This document shows positions 8,421-16,540 of a stretch of DNA of 28,737 nucleotides, one piece after another (the stretch's first letter is position 1; the number at the start of each line of letters is the position of its first letter). The notes beneath the pieces were generated by a model. The model saw only the letters and a list, made by a program, of their open reading frames with translations. It had not been told where the DNA came from and ran no database searches. The stretch comes from DAOMOP01 sp035444405. GTDB lineage: Bacteria; Pseudomonadota; Gammaproteobacteria; Burkholderiales; Rhodocyclaceae. The position numbers and the translations under genes are program-made. The DNA lies in the NCBI GenBank assembly GCA_035444405.1, contig DAOMOP010000034.1:1-28737 (forward strand), given 5' to 3'.

Positions 8421-9026
8421 TCACGCCCCCCTGTTTGCATGCCGCACCCGCATCGCCTCCCCCTGCTCGGCCTCCTCCAGCCGCGACTCGACCTCGGCGA
8501 TCGTTCGCTCGAGCTCCGGAATCAACACGTCCTCGAGTGCACGCGCGCGCCGTTCCGTACGCCGATACTCGTGCTGCAGACGCTTCAGATTGCCCGACAG
8601 GGCTGCCAGCGATGCCCCCTGACGCAGCAGCTCGAAGAACATGAGCCGGCAGCGCTCGGCCTCGGGCGACGGATTGAGCGCCGCGTGCGCCGCGCCGCAT
8701 TCGGCCTCGAACGCAGCCTCCTGCAAGCGCACGCCGAGCAGCTGGCGGCGGCGGATGGTCACTTCGAGGTCGGCGAGCCGCGCGGCGGGATACACCTGTA
8801 CACCGTGCAAGCCGTGGCGCGCACAGGCAGCCTGCAGCGCCTCGTTCGCGTGCGCGAGCCGCTCGCAGAACTCGGCCCACGACTGCTCGTAGCGCTTGAG
8901 CTCGTGCAACATCTCGGCGGCCAGCAGCAGCCGCTTCTCATCGAGAAACGCATAGCCGTCGCGCATCGCGCGCCGCTCCTCGCAGAGCTCCAGCACGGCG
9001 GCACGTGTCGGCGTGACATCGCTCAT
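8421..9026 (-). CDS. atpD: V/A-type ATPase subunit D (central rotor stalk)
   Basis: A 201-residue protein, the normal size for subunit D, starting MSDVTPTRAAVLELCEERRA. This matches the family start (P-T-R near the N-terminus, followed by a long helix with FLDEKRLLL). Two long, charged helices at the N- and C-terminal ends (about 1-60 and 140-200) would form the coiled coil that rotates inside the A3B3 head. The middle, about 70-130, is the globular part. The ATG overlaps the stop of the B-subunit gene by four bases (ATGA), showing translational coupling. It is the last gene of the operon. The frame runs far upstream in alternative translation, but the coupled ATG gives the correct N-terminus. 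Assignment by gene order and sequence is secure. Confidence 0.92.
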   Translation of the reverse strand: MSDVTPTRAAVLELCEERRAMRDGYAFLDEKRLLLAAEMLHELKRYEQSWAEFCERLAHANEALQAACARHGLHGVQVYPAARLADLEVTIRRRQLLGVRLQEAAFEAECGAAHAALNPSPEAERCRLMFFELLRQGASLAALSGNLKRLQHEYRRTERRARALEDVLIPELERTIAEVESRLEEAEQGEAMRVRHANRGA

Positions 9027-10450
9027 GTCGGCGCCCTCACGTGCTCGGCGAGCTGTCGGTCGGACAGTCGCGTCAGCTCGCTTTCCGGCAGGATGCGCAG
9101 ACAGCGCCAGCCCAGCGCCATGCTCTCTTCGAGTGGCCGCGGTTCGCGCTGGTCCACGATGTCCGTCTCGAAACGACGACCGAATTCGAGATAGCGCCGG
9201 TCGGACTCCGTAAGCCCGTCCTCGCCGACGACACCGGCCAGCACACGCGCCTGCATGGCCCGCGCATACGCGGCGAAGAGCTGGTTCGCGAGCGCCGGGT
9301 GATCGGCGTGCGTGTGCTTTGCGCCGGTGCCGTCCTTCATCAGGCGCGACAGCGACGGCAGCACGTTGACCGGGGGGTAGATGCCGCGCCGATCGAGCTC
9401 GCGGTCGAGCACGATCTGGCCCTCGGTGATGTAGCCGGACAAGTCCGGAATGGGGTGACCGATGTCGTCCGCCGGCATGGTCAGAATCGGCAGCTGGGTA
9501 AGCGATCCGGGCAGGCCGTGCAGTCGCCCGGCGCGCTCGTACAAGGTTGCGAGGTCGGAATACAGATAGCCCGGGTAGCCCTTGCGCGACGGGATCTCGC
9601 CGCGGCTCGAGGACACCTCGCGCAACGCCTCGCAATAGTTGGTCATGTCCGTGAGGATGGCGAGAACGTGCCGGCCCTCGCTAAAGGCCAGGTACTCGGC
9701 CGCGGTCAGCGCGTAACGCGGCGTGAGCAGGCGCTGCGTGCTCGAGTCCGAGGCGAGGTTGAGAAACAGCGCAGTGCGCCCCAGGGCCCCCGATTCCTCG
9801 AGCGTACGGCGAAAGTACTCCGCGCTCTCGTAGGGCACCCCGATCGCGGCAAACACGATCACGAAATCCTCCCCGCGCGCGGCCGCGTGCGCCGCATCGG
9901 TCGGCGCGCCGTCGCGCGCGGCCGGGTGGGGCAGATTCGCGTTCATCGCGATCTGCGCCGCCATGCGGTCGTGCGGCAGCCCGCCGCCAGAGAACAGCGG
10001 CAGCTTCTGCCCGCGTACGAGCGAGTTCATCAGGTCGATCGTGCTGATGCCGGTCTCGATAAAGGCGCGTGGGGTGGCACGCTCGGCCGGATTGATCGGT
10101 GCCCCTTCGATGGGCAGCCTCTCGACCGCCGCGACCGGCGGGCCGCCATCGATCACCTGTCCGACGCCGTTGAACACCCGCCCGAGCATGCCTGGACCAA
10201 CAGCGAGCCGCAGCGGCTCGCCGAGAAAGCACACGCGCGTGTCCACGGTGGATAGACCCGCGGTGCTCTCGAACAGCTCGATGACGACCTGCTCGTCATC
10301 GACGGTCGCGATGCGTCCAAGCCGCGCCCGCCCGTCGCTGCCGAGCACTTCGACCGCCTCGTTGAGACCGACCTCGACCGTGCGCTGCAGAAAGAGCAGC
10401 GGTCCATCGAGCCGGGTGGCGGCGCCTTCAACTTCGAGCCTGACGCGCAT
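9023..10450 (-). CDS. atpB: V/A-type ATPase subunit B (regulatory nucleotide-binding subunit)
   Basis: A 475-residue protein. The N-terminal beta-barrel region (about 1-70) is followed by the nucleotide-binding-fold core with GQKLPLFSGGGLPHDRMAAQ, in which the P-loop is replaced as is normal in non-catalytic B subunits. Conserved stretches GEDFVIVFAAIGV, LTDMTNYCEALREVSSSRGEIPSRKGYPGYLYSDLA (given in part: TDMTNYCEALREVS) and GYITEGQIVLDREL follow. It alternates with catalytic subunit A in the A3B3 head. A short Ala/Asp-rich stretch near residues 180-195 differs from common homologues but keeps the frame. The start at ATG 10450 overlaps the end of the A gene by 23 nt; the N-terminus MRVRLEVEGAA looks acceptable, though the first ten residues are not diagnostic. 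Confidence 0.94.
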   Translation of the reverse strand: MRVRLEVEGAATRLDGPLLFLQRTVEVGLNEAVEVLGSDGRARLGRIATVDDEQVVIELFESTAGLSTVDTRVCFLGEPLRLAVGPGMLGRVFNGVGQVIDGGPPVAAVERLPIEGAPINPAERATPRAFIETGISTIDLMNSLVRGQKLPLFSGGGLPHDRMAAQIAMNANLPHPAARDGAPTDAAHAAARGEDFVIVFAAIGVPYESAEYFRRTLEESGALGRTALFLNLASDSSTQRLLTPRYALTAAEYLAFSEGRHVLAILTDMTNYCEALREVSSSRGEIPSRKGYPGYLYSDLATLYERAGRLHGLPGSLTQLPILTMPADDIGHPIPDLSGYITEGQIVLDRELDRRGIYPPVNVLPSLSRLMKDGTGAKHTHADHPALANQLFAAYARAMQARVLAGVVGEDGLTESDRRYLEFGRRFETDIVDQREPRPLEESMALGWRCLRILPESELTRLSDRQLAEHVRAPT

Positions 10451-12191
10451 GAGCCGCCTCGACCAGTTGTTCGAATTCCCGCTCCATGTCGGCCGCGAGC
10501 CCCGGGTAATCGCCGAGCGCGGCCTCGGGCAGGTCTTCGCCCATCCGCGACAGTCGGCGATAGACGGCGAGCCGCATCAGCGCATCGGGCGCAACCCCGT
10601 CGACGACCGCCTTCTCGGCCAGATCGAGAAAGCGCGCCAGCAAGCTCATCATTGCGCGCTGGCGCGCGGGCGAACAGTGTGCATCGACCAGCGAGAATGC
10701 CGACTGACGCAGGAAGGCCTCGGCCACCAGCTCCGCGCACAGCAACGTGAGCTGCTGGCGCACCGGCATCGCATCCTGGCCGATGATGCGCGCCATGCGC
10801 TCGAGGCGCGCCTGATCCTCCAGCAGGGCAAGGAAACGGCTGCGCAGCCGCGGCCAGTCCGGGTGACCCGCGCCCTCCCACCACGACGCCAGCACCACCG
10901 CATCTTCCGAGTAAGACTGCAGCGGATGGACCGCCGGATAGAAGCGCGCCTGCGCGCGCCGGATGTCGAGCGCCCAGAAACTGCGGATGTAGCGCTTGGT
11001 GTGGGCAGTGACCGGCTCGGAGAAGTCGCCCGACGGCGGGCTGATGGAGCCGATCAGCGTGATCGACCCCTCCGCCCCGGCGAGCGTGCGCACACACCCC
11101 GCTCGTTCGTAGAACGCCGCCAGTCGGCTCGACAAGTAGGCCGGGTAGGCTCCCTCGCCGGGCAGCTCGCCAAGCCGCCCCGACACCTCGCGCAAGGCCT
11201 CGGCCCAGCGGCTGGTCGAGTCGGCCATCAGCGCGACGTCCAGCCCCTGGTCGCGAAAGTACTCCGCGACGGTGATCGCGGTGTAGATGCTCGCCTCACG
11301 CGCCGACACCGGCATGTTCGACGTGTTGGCGATGATGACCGAGCGCTCCATCAGCTTGCGGCCGCTGCGCGGGTCATCGAGCCGGGGAAACTCCTCCAGC
11401 ACCCCGGCGATCTCGTTGCCGCGCTCGCCACAGCCGACATAGATGATGACGTCGGCGTCGCACCACTTGGCGAGCGTCTCGAGCAGGATCGTCTTGCCGG
11501 TGCCGAAGCCACCGGGAATCGCCGCACGTCCGCCACGCGCGACGGGGAAGAGCGAGTCGAGAATGCGCTGGCCGGTCAGCAGCGGTCGCTCGCCGGGTAG
11601 TCGCTCGCGGCTCGGGCGCGGCTCGCGCACCGGCCACTCGTGGCGCATCGCGACTTCGCGACGATCGCCGTGCGATGTTGCGAGCGTGAGCAGCGGCTCG
11701 TCCTCGTCGTAGCTGCCCGCAGCGGCGATGCGCAGCACCTCGCCGTCGGCATCCGGTGGCACGAGGCAACCGTGTGCCCGCCCGCTGCCGTCCGTAGCGG
11801 TGCCGAACAGCGCGCCCCGCGCGATTCGCTCGCCCGCCCTCACGAGCGGTGCGAACACAAGGCGTGCGGGGGCGGCACGCCGCCATCCCGGGAGCACGAA
11901 AGGCGTGCCGGTTCCGCGCAGCGGCCGTAGCAGGCCGTCGAAGATGTTACCGAGCAATCCCGGCCCCAATGCGACCGACAGCGGCCGACCGCTGCCATGG
12001 ACCTCGACTCCGGGGCGCAGCCCGGTGGTGTCCTCATACACCTGCACGACGATCTGCCCGCCATCGATGCGGATGACTTCGCCGAGCAGGCGCGCGTCGC
12101 CGACCGCGACGGCCTCGCGCATGTGAAACACGCCCTGCGTTGTGGCCCGCAGCACGGGCCCGCTGATCCAGCTGATCCGCGCAATGCTCAT
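10428..12191 (-). CDS. atpA: V/A-type ATPase catalytic subunit A
   Basis: A 587-residue protein of typical length. The start is ATG 12191 (MSIARISWISGPVLRA), overlapping the E-subunit stop by ATGA. It shows the N-terminal barrel, then the non-homologous insertion typical of A subunits (about 110-190), the Walker A loop GGFGTGKT (about residues 226-233), YVGCGERGNEIAGVLEEFP, the Walker B region LDVALMADSTSRWAEALREV and GEGAYPAYLSSRLAAFYERAG. These residues form the ATP hydrolysis or synthesis site. All key motifs are intact, so the head should be functional. The direction of action (pump or synthase) and the coupled ion cannot be decided from this subunit. It lies between E and B as in most prokaryotic V/A-type operons. 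Confidence 0.96.
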   Translation of the reverse strand: MSIARISWISGPVLRATTQGVFHMREAVAVGDARLLGEVIRIDGGQIVVQVYEDTTGLRPGVEVHGSGRPLSVALGPGLLGNIFDGLLRPLRGTGTPFVLPGWRRAAPARLVFAPLVRAGERIARGALFGTATDGSGRAHGCLVPPDADGEVLRIAAAGSYDEDEPLLTLATSHGDRREVAMRHEWPVREPRPSRERLPGERPLLTGQRILDSLFPVARGGRAAIPGGFGTGKTILLETLAKWCDADVIIYVGCGERGNEIAGVLEEFPRLDDPRSGRKLMERSVIIANTSNMPVSAREASIYTAITVAEYFRDQGLDVALMADSTSRWAEALREVSGRLGELPGEGAYPAYLSSRLAAFYERAGCVRTLAGAEGSITLIGSISPPSGDFSEPVTAHTKRYIRSFWALDIRRAQARFYPAVHPLQSYSEDAVVLASWWEGAGHPDWPRLRSRFLALLEDQARLERMARIIGQDAMPVRQQLTLLCAELVAEAFLRQSAFSLVDAHCSPARQRAMMSLLARFLDLAEKAVVDGVAPDALMRLAVYRRLSRMGEDLPEAALGDYPGLAADMEREFEQLVEAAHARQARS

Positions 12192-12790
12192 GACTGGGCC
12201 ACTTCCGCCAGCAGCCACGCCTCGATCGCCACACGATCGCGCAACAGGCCTTCGAGGGTGCCATCGACCGACGCGCCGTCGACGCGGATGCGCACGCCGG
12301 CACGAATGTCCGCGCATGCGACGAAGGCGGGTGTGTGCCCGAGCTCGCGCTCGAGGCGGCCCGCCAGCGCCTCGCGCTCGGCCCGCCGCCACCTCTCCGG
12401 GTGCACGATCTCCCAGCGGCGCGCCGGCAGAAGAGTGAGCGCCTGCGATACGACCATCTCGACCCATGCCGCACGCCCGGCCGGATCCGACCAGCGCCGG
12501 ATCAGCTCGTCGTAGAGCTGCGTCCATCCCGCTTCGAGCAGGGCAAGATCGGTGCGCAACCGCTGGCGACGCCTCTGCGTCTCGAGGGCCGCCTGCGCGC
12601 GGGCAAACTCTCGGCGCATGTGCCGTTTGAGCTCCAGCACATACTCGCTGACGCGGGTGCGAGCCTGGCGATGCGCTTCACCGACGATGCGTTTCGAGTC
12701 CTCCCGGGCACGCGCGAGGATTGCCGCGCGTTGCTCGCGCTCGTGGCTATGCACGATGTCGAGCATCCGTTCCAGCGCCTCGTTCATCAT
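12188..12790 (-). CDS. atpE: V/A-type ATPase subunit E (peripheral stalk)
   Basis: A 200-residue protein. The N-terminal 90 residues are a highly charged helix (AILARAREDSKRIVGEAHRQ and following), as expected for the long stalk helix that pairs with subunit G/H. The C-terminal half is a mixed alpha/beta domain ending RDRVAIEAWLLAEVAQS, similar to the part of E that clamps the A3B3 head. There are two adjacent ATG codons. The first, at 12790, overlaps the stop of the F gene by four bases (ATGA) and is preferred because most genes of this operon are coupled this way. The sequence identity of E subunits is generally low, so the call rests on architecture and its place between F and A. Confidence 0.85.
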   Translation of the reverse strand: MMNEALERMLDIVHSHEREQRAAILARAREDSKRIVGEAHRQARTRVSEYVLELKRHMRREFARAQAALETQRRRQRLRTDLALLEAGWTQLYDELIRRWSDPAGRAAWVEMVVSQALTLLPARRWEIVHPERWRRAEREALAGRLERELGHTPAFVACADIRAGVRIRVDGASVDGTLEGLLRDRVAIEAWLLAEVAQS

Positions 12791-13080
12791 TCCATCCCGA
12801 GCTGCGCGCGCACGGCGCGGCCCAGATCGGTCGGCGCGCATCGCTGCCGGACATCCGGTACCACGATGACCAGTGGTTCGGCGGAAGCCAGCACGCGGTT
12901 CATGATCGCGGGCGCGATGCGCGTGGCAACCTCGGCGGTGATCAGCACGAACGCAGACTCGCGTAGCGCCTGTTGCAGAACCGACGCCTCCTGCCCCGGC
13001 GCCGGCGTATGGACGCGCGCCCCCGCGAGCCGAAAACCCGCGGCGCTCAACTCATCGCCGACAAAAGCGGGCGTTCGCAT
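12787..13080 (-). CDS. atpF: V/A-type ATPase subunit F (central stalk)
   Basis: A 97-residue protein, close to the usual length of about 100. It starts MRTPAFVGDELSAAGFRLAG, matching the F-subunit pattern (a short strand, then GDEL/GDExxAAGFRLAGV), and has the second conserved part SAFVLITAEVATRIAP plus the strand PLVIVVPD. The Rossmann-like fold of F binds subunit D and can modulate ATP hydrolysis. Its ATG shares one base with the stop of the K gene (TGATG), and its own stop overlaps the E start. The much longer overlapping open frame reaching 13818 is not coding upstream of this ATG. Confidence 0.88.
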   Translation of the reverse strand: MRTPAFVGDELSAAGFRLAGARVHTPAPGQEASVLQQALRESAFVLITAEVATRIAPAIMNRVLASAEPLVIVVPDVRQRCAPTDLGRAVRAQLGME

Positions 13081-13433
13081 CAGCCGAGCCGCTCCAGAAT
13101 CAGGATCGAAACGATCAGACCGTAGATCGCAATGCCTTCGGCCAGACCGACGAGTATCAGCAGACGCCCGAACAGCTCGGGTTTTTCCGCCATCGCGCCG
13201 ACCGCTGCAGCACCGAGGTTCGCGACCGCGATGCCCGCCCCGATCGCCGACATGCCGGTCACGAGCGCGGCGCCGATGAATCCCCAGCTCCACGCCTCGG
13301 CGGGCAGGGTCGCAGGGGCCGCCTCGCCCGCCGCGACCGCCGAGCCCCAGAGCAATAGAGTCGCCGGGGCCGCGACCACCACGGTGACGATCGTCAGTGC
13401 AACTGCCACGATTGCTTTCGATTGCACGCACAC
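13080..13433 (-). CDS. atpK: V/A-type ATPase proteolipid subunit K (membrane rotor ring, c-subunit)
   Basis: A 117-residue, very hydrophobic protein. Residues about 6-30 form a cleavable-signal-like or extra membrane segment, followed by an Ala/Pro-rich linker. The core hairpin has helix 1 (GFIGAALVTGMSAIGAGIAV), the polar loop EKPELFGR at about 83-90, and helix 2 with VGLAEGIAIYGLIVSILI. Glu99 in helix 2 is the expected ion-carrying carboxylate. Only one helical hairpin is present, as in Thermus-type A/V rings, not the duplicated form of Enterococcus or eukaryotes. No helix-1 Gln of the Na+-binding type is evident, which leans towards H+, but this is inference. It lies 9 nt after subunit I. 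Confidence 0.93.
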   Translation of the reverse strand: MCVQSKAIVAVALTIVTVVVAAPATLLLWGSAVAAGEAAPATLPAEAWSWGFIGAALVTGMSAIGAGIAVANLGAAAVGAMAEKPELFGRLLILVGLAEGIAIYGLIVSILILERLG

Positions 13434-13442
13434 CTCCCGTGA

Positions 13443-15267
13443 TCAGCCGGGTGCGGCGAGCGGCCGGAACGGGCGACCGCCGCTGCGCAGGAACCGTACG
13501 AAGAACTCGAACAACACGAGGCGGGTGGTCTGGATCGATACCACCAGCCCCTCCAGTGCGATGACCAGCACGTTGCCGGCAATCATGACCGCGACGGCCG
13601 TGCCGGCCCCGACCGCGTCCGCCAGCGTGGTCATGGCGATGCCGAGTCCGGCATGGGCAAGCGCGAACGCCCCGACGCGCGCAAACGAGAGCGTGTTGAC
13701 GGCAAGCTGAAAGGCGCGCTCGAACGCATGGCCGAGGCCACCGAACACGGCAGTCCAGCGGCGTTCGAGCAGGGCGTGTCCGGCCACGAACCAGATGATG
13801 CCGGCCAGCACGATCCACCCCAGTTCAGGCTGCAAGACGGCACCGATTGCGGCGACATAACACAGCAACATGCCGGCTTCGCTGGCGAGCCAGCGCCACA
13901 GCTCGCCACGCCAGATCATCTCGAGCGCGTTCAGCGCGAGTCCGAGCGCAAGCAACAATGCCCCGCCCATCAACGGCACCACGAGCAGGGTCACCGGCGC
14001 CGCCATGGGATGCAACCACAACGCCGGGATCACGTCCTCGCGCCCGAAGACGCTACCGAACAAGAACCCGAACACCGTGGCGGNNNNNNNNNNCGCCGCG
14101 CTGGTGGCGGCGGCGCCGGCCGCCGTGAGCAGGCGCGCCACGGCGAAGCGGCGGCGCAAGCACAGGCCCACGAGCATGATCACCAAGCCCTGTCCGACGT
14201 CGCCGAACATGTAGCCGAACAGCAGCGGAATCACCAGCGCCAACAGCGGGCTCGGATCGACCTCGTGGCGCGCCGGCACGCCGATCGCACGCGGGAACAG
14301 CTCAAACGGCCGCGCCCACCATGGATTGCGCAGGAGTAGCGGCGGCTCGACGCCCTTCGGGGGTGGCGAAGAACGCAGCAACGCGCGCACGTTCGCACGC
14401 GCGAGCGCATCGGTCAGACCGCCGCCGGTCGAATCCGAGCTCCACCCCGTAAGCCACACGAAGGAGTCCGTGGCAGCAAGTACGGGCATCTGCGAAGCAA
14501 ACCACCTCAGGCGCTCGATGTCGGCGATCGCCGCCGCAAGCGCGTGGCGGCGACTCGATGCCGCGATCTCGCGACGCAGACCCTCGCTCTCGGCCTCGAT
14601 CGGTTCGCCGTAGCTCCAGGTGCGACAGACTCTCCTTTGCCGGCCCCCGCAGCCAGACCGGGTCGAGCCCGAGGCGTCGTCCCCTGAGCGCGGCGATCCG
14701 GCGGTCGAGCTCAATCGCGGCGTCCTGCGGCGCGACGGCAAGGAGGCAGGTCTTGCCGGCGAGCTCGAAGCGGCGCGCCAGCGCCGGCGCCGGCAGCGAC
14801 AGGCGCGCTTGCGGCGGCAGCACATACAGTCGGCGGGCCAGCAAGGCCTCGGGACCACGCAGCAGGCCGAACTCGATTTCGCTCTTCGTGGTGCATGCCA
14901 AGAGCTCGCGCCAGATCTCCAGCTCGGCGCCTTCCTCGTTCAGCGCTTGCAGCCGATGGATGAGCGGCTCGGCCTCGGCGCGCCACGCATCGATACATTC
15001 AAGGCCACGGTCGAGTATTTCGGGGGCGCCCTGCGTCGGCGGCAGCACGACGCCCTCCGCCGTCGGCCAATACGGCCGAAAGCGATTGCAGAGATCCTGG
15101 TAGCGGTCGAGCGCGGGCTTCAGCTCGGCCAACGATGGGAGGCTTTGTCGGAGCGCTTGCGGTTCGAGCTCGACCGCCCCGGTGCCGGCAAGTGCCTCGA
15201 GCGCCGCCGCGGCATCGTTCCGTGCCACCAGGACTTCGAACCAGCATGCCGGTACGGGCCGCAGCAT
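13443..15267 (-). CDS. atpI: V/A-type ATPase membrane subunit I (a-subunit), reading frame interrupted
   Basis: The subunit is spread over two frames. The first part begins at ATG 15267 (MLRPVPACWFEVLVARNDA), overlapping the C-subunit stop by one base, and reads as a soluble domain down to KESLSHLEL near 14620. From there the homologous sequence continues in another frame as YGEPIEAESEGLRREIAA, then the membrane half with ALVIPLLFGYMFGDVGQG, ATVFGFLFGSVFGRE and NTLSFARVGAFALAHAG, the last of which holds the conserved Arg facing the rotor. A one-base indel near 14610-14625 would restore a protein of about 605 residues. A run of ten N (14084-14093) also falls in the gene. The ends on both sides look fully maintained, so a sequencing or assembly error is more likely than a true mutation. 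This subunit forms the ion half-channels of the pump. Confidence 0.85.
14084..14093. other. Assembly gap (10 N) inside subunit I
   Basis: Ten undetermined bases lie in the region coding for the first membrane helices, just before ATVFGFLFGSVFG. As given, the run keeps the frame, but N runs are often placeholders, so the true length is unknown. Confidence 0.99.
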
Positions 15268-16046
15268 CAGCCGTTCTCCGCAGAATACAGGCGCCGGCCG
15301 ACGAGTGCCCCCCGCACCCGTTCGAACTCGAGCGCCACCAGCAACACATGCGCGAACACCGCGGCCGGCTCGAGCAGTGTGCGGCGAAAATAGCTCACGA
15401 GCTTCGCCTCGAGCGCACGGCGCATCTCCGACGCGGCGCGCGCCGCGACCGCCTCGCGCATCGGCACGGATGCCAGCCCGGCCCGATGGGCCCGCACGAG
15501 CTCGACCAGACCCTCGAGCCGTTGTGCCTGCGCGCGCGTGGTCGGCGGCAGCAGGTGGCGCCAATGTGCAAGCCAGCATTCGGGCAGTGCCTGCACGTCA
15601 CCTGCGCCGGCAACCGCAGCGTACGGTCCGTGCGCGAGAGCGGCGCGGCGCATTGCAGGCTCCGCCGTCGCGATCCGTTCGATCTCGCCTTGATCGAACA
15701 TCCAGGGCAACGGGGCTTCCCCGCGCAGCAGATACTCGAGCACCGGGAGATCGTACAGCACGATCGTCCACCGCACTGGCGCCCGCCAGGGTTCGGGCAC
15801 CCATGATGCGACTTCTGCAATGCGCACCCGCAGAGTCGCGCGCAGCAAACGCTCCAGCTCATGCGGATCGCATGCCGTGCCGATATTCGCGACCCACGGC
15901 TCCAGTGCCGTGACCCGAGCCTGCTGAAGAAAGTGGCGGAAGTCCGCCAGCCCCGCGAGAGCCCCAAAGACACTGCCGTCGGCGCTGCGTCCGTGGCGCG
16001 CCTGTATCCGCGCCTGTGCGTAGGCGAAGCCGCTGCGCCCCCTCAT
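15267..16046 (-). CDS. atpC: V/A-type ATPase subunit C (socket between stalk and ring)
   Basis: A 259-residue protein, somewhat shorter than the about 320 residues of Thermus subunit C. The start is ATG 16046 (MRGRSGFAYAQARIQARHG), overlapping the preceding stop by ATGA. The N-terminal FAYAQARIQARHG is typical of the family (Y-x-x-A-R-x-R). The rest is mostly helical with scattered conserved positions (LEPWV, ELERLLRATLR, LEYLLRG), fitting the three-lobed funnel that joins the central stalk to the K ring. A longer open frame to 16109 exists, but it would lie inside the upstream gene. The assignment rests on these motifs and on its position just before subunit I. Confidence 0.82.
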   Translation of the reverse strand: MRGRSGFAYAQARIQARHGRSADGSVFGALAGLADFRHFLQQARVTALEPWVANIGTACDPHELERLLRATLRVRIAEVASWVPEPWRAPVRWTIVLYDLPVLEYLLRGEAPLPWMFDQGEIERIATAEPAMRRAALAHGPYAAVAGAGDVQALPECWLAHWRHLLPPTTRAQAQRLEGLVELVRAHRAGLASVPMREAVAARAASEMRRALEAKLVSYFRRTLLEPAAVFAHVLLVALEFERVRGALVGRRLYSAENG

Positions 16047-16390
16047 CGCGCCCCCCCACTGAGCGCCGCGGCCACGCGCGCGACGGCGACGGCCAGTCGT
16101 CCATCGCAAGGATCCGGTTCGACATCGACTCGCTGCAGCGCCGCGCCGGCAGCGTGCAGTTCGGCGATACGCTCGCTCAGGCGACGCTGGGCCCCGGCCC
16201 GCAGGCGAACGATGCGGGCGTCGGCGCGTTCGTGAATGCGCCGTGCCTGCGCGCGTGCTGAAGCGATCTGCTCCTCGGCCTCGATATGCGCACCGCGGAT
16301 GCTTTCACGTGCCGCACACTCGGCCTGCAGCACCTGATTGATGGCCGAGTCTTCGCACTCGTGCGTCAACGCCGGACGAGCCGTGTTCAT
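16043..16390 (-). CDS. V/A-type ATPase peripheral stalk subunit G/H
   Basis: A 115-residue, almost wholly helical, charged protein. Residues about 15-75 (ECAARESIRGAHIEAEEQIA, then SARAQARRIHERADARI) show the Ala-, Glu- and Arg-rich heptad pattern of the short stalk helix that forms a coiled coil with subunit E. The ATG has a GAAGG ribosome site seven bases upstream. It is the first gene of the ATPase operon, in the place where archaeal AhaH or bacterial G-type subunits are found. Sequence alone would not prove it, but the operon otherwise lacks this part. Two FNR-like boxes lie 49-100 nt upstream of its start and probably control the whole operon. Confidence 0.75.
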   Translation of the reverse strand: MNTARPALTHECEDSAINQVLQAECAARESIRGAHIEAEEQIASARAQARRIHERADARIVRLRAGAQRRLSERIAELHAAGAALQRVDVEPDPCDGRLAVAVARVAAALSGGAR

Positions 16391-16438
16391 GATCGACCTT
16401 CACCCTGCGCCACCGCTGGCGGCCGATGGCACGGTTGA

Positions 16439-16452
16439 TTGATTTCCATCAT
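16439..16452 (-). promoter_or_regulatory. FNR/Dnr-like box 1 upstream of the V/A-ATPase operon
   Basis: TTGATTTCCATCAT fits the FNR/Anr/Dnr consensus TTGAT-N4-ATCAA with one mismatch at the last position. Its centre is 55 nt before the ATPase start codon and 37 nt from the second box. It overlaps a possible -10 element (CATGAT on the minus strand, 16448-16453), so it could modulate or repress rather than activate. Confidence 0.5.
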
Positions 16453-16475
16453 GTGGCCTACACGGGCGCACTTTG

Positions 16476-16489
16476 TTGACCTACATCAA
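16476..16489 (-). promoter_or_regulatory. FNR/Dnr-like box 2 upstream of the V/A-ATPase operon
   Basis: TTGACCTACATCAA fits TTGAT-N4-ATCAA with one mismatch. If its centre (16482.5) sits at -41.5, the usual place for a class II FNR activator site, transcription would start near 16441, and a -10-like hexamer CATGAT (4 of 6 matches) falls at 16448-16453. This gives a leader of about 50 nt before the first ATPase gene. The match is by eye and binding is inferred. Confidence 0.6.
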
Positions 16490-16540
16490 AGACAGGGCGC
16501 TTTCGAACGGCTTCAGGCCTGGGCAGCTGGACTGGGAGGC

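Noticed and set aside
9041..11600. Long plus-strand frames across the A and B ATPase genes
   Set aside because: They are antisense to conserved nucleotide-binding subunits and have no protein-like features.
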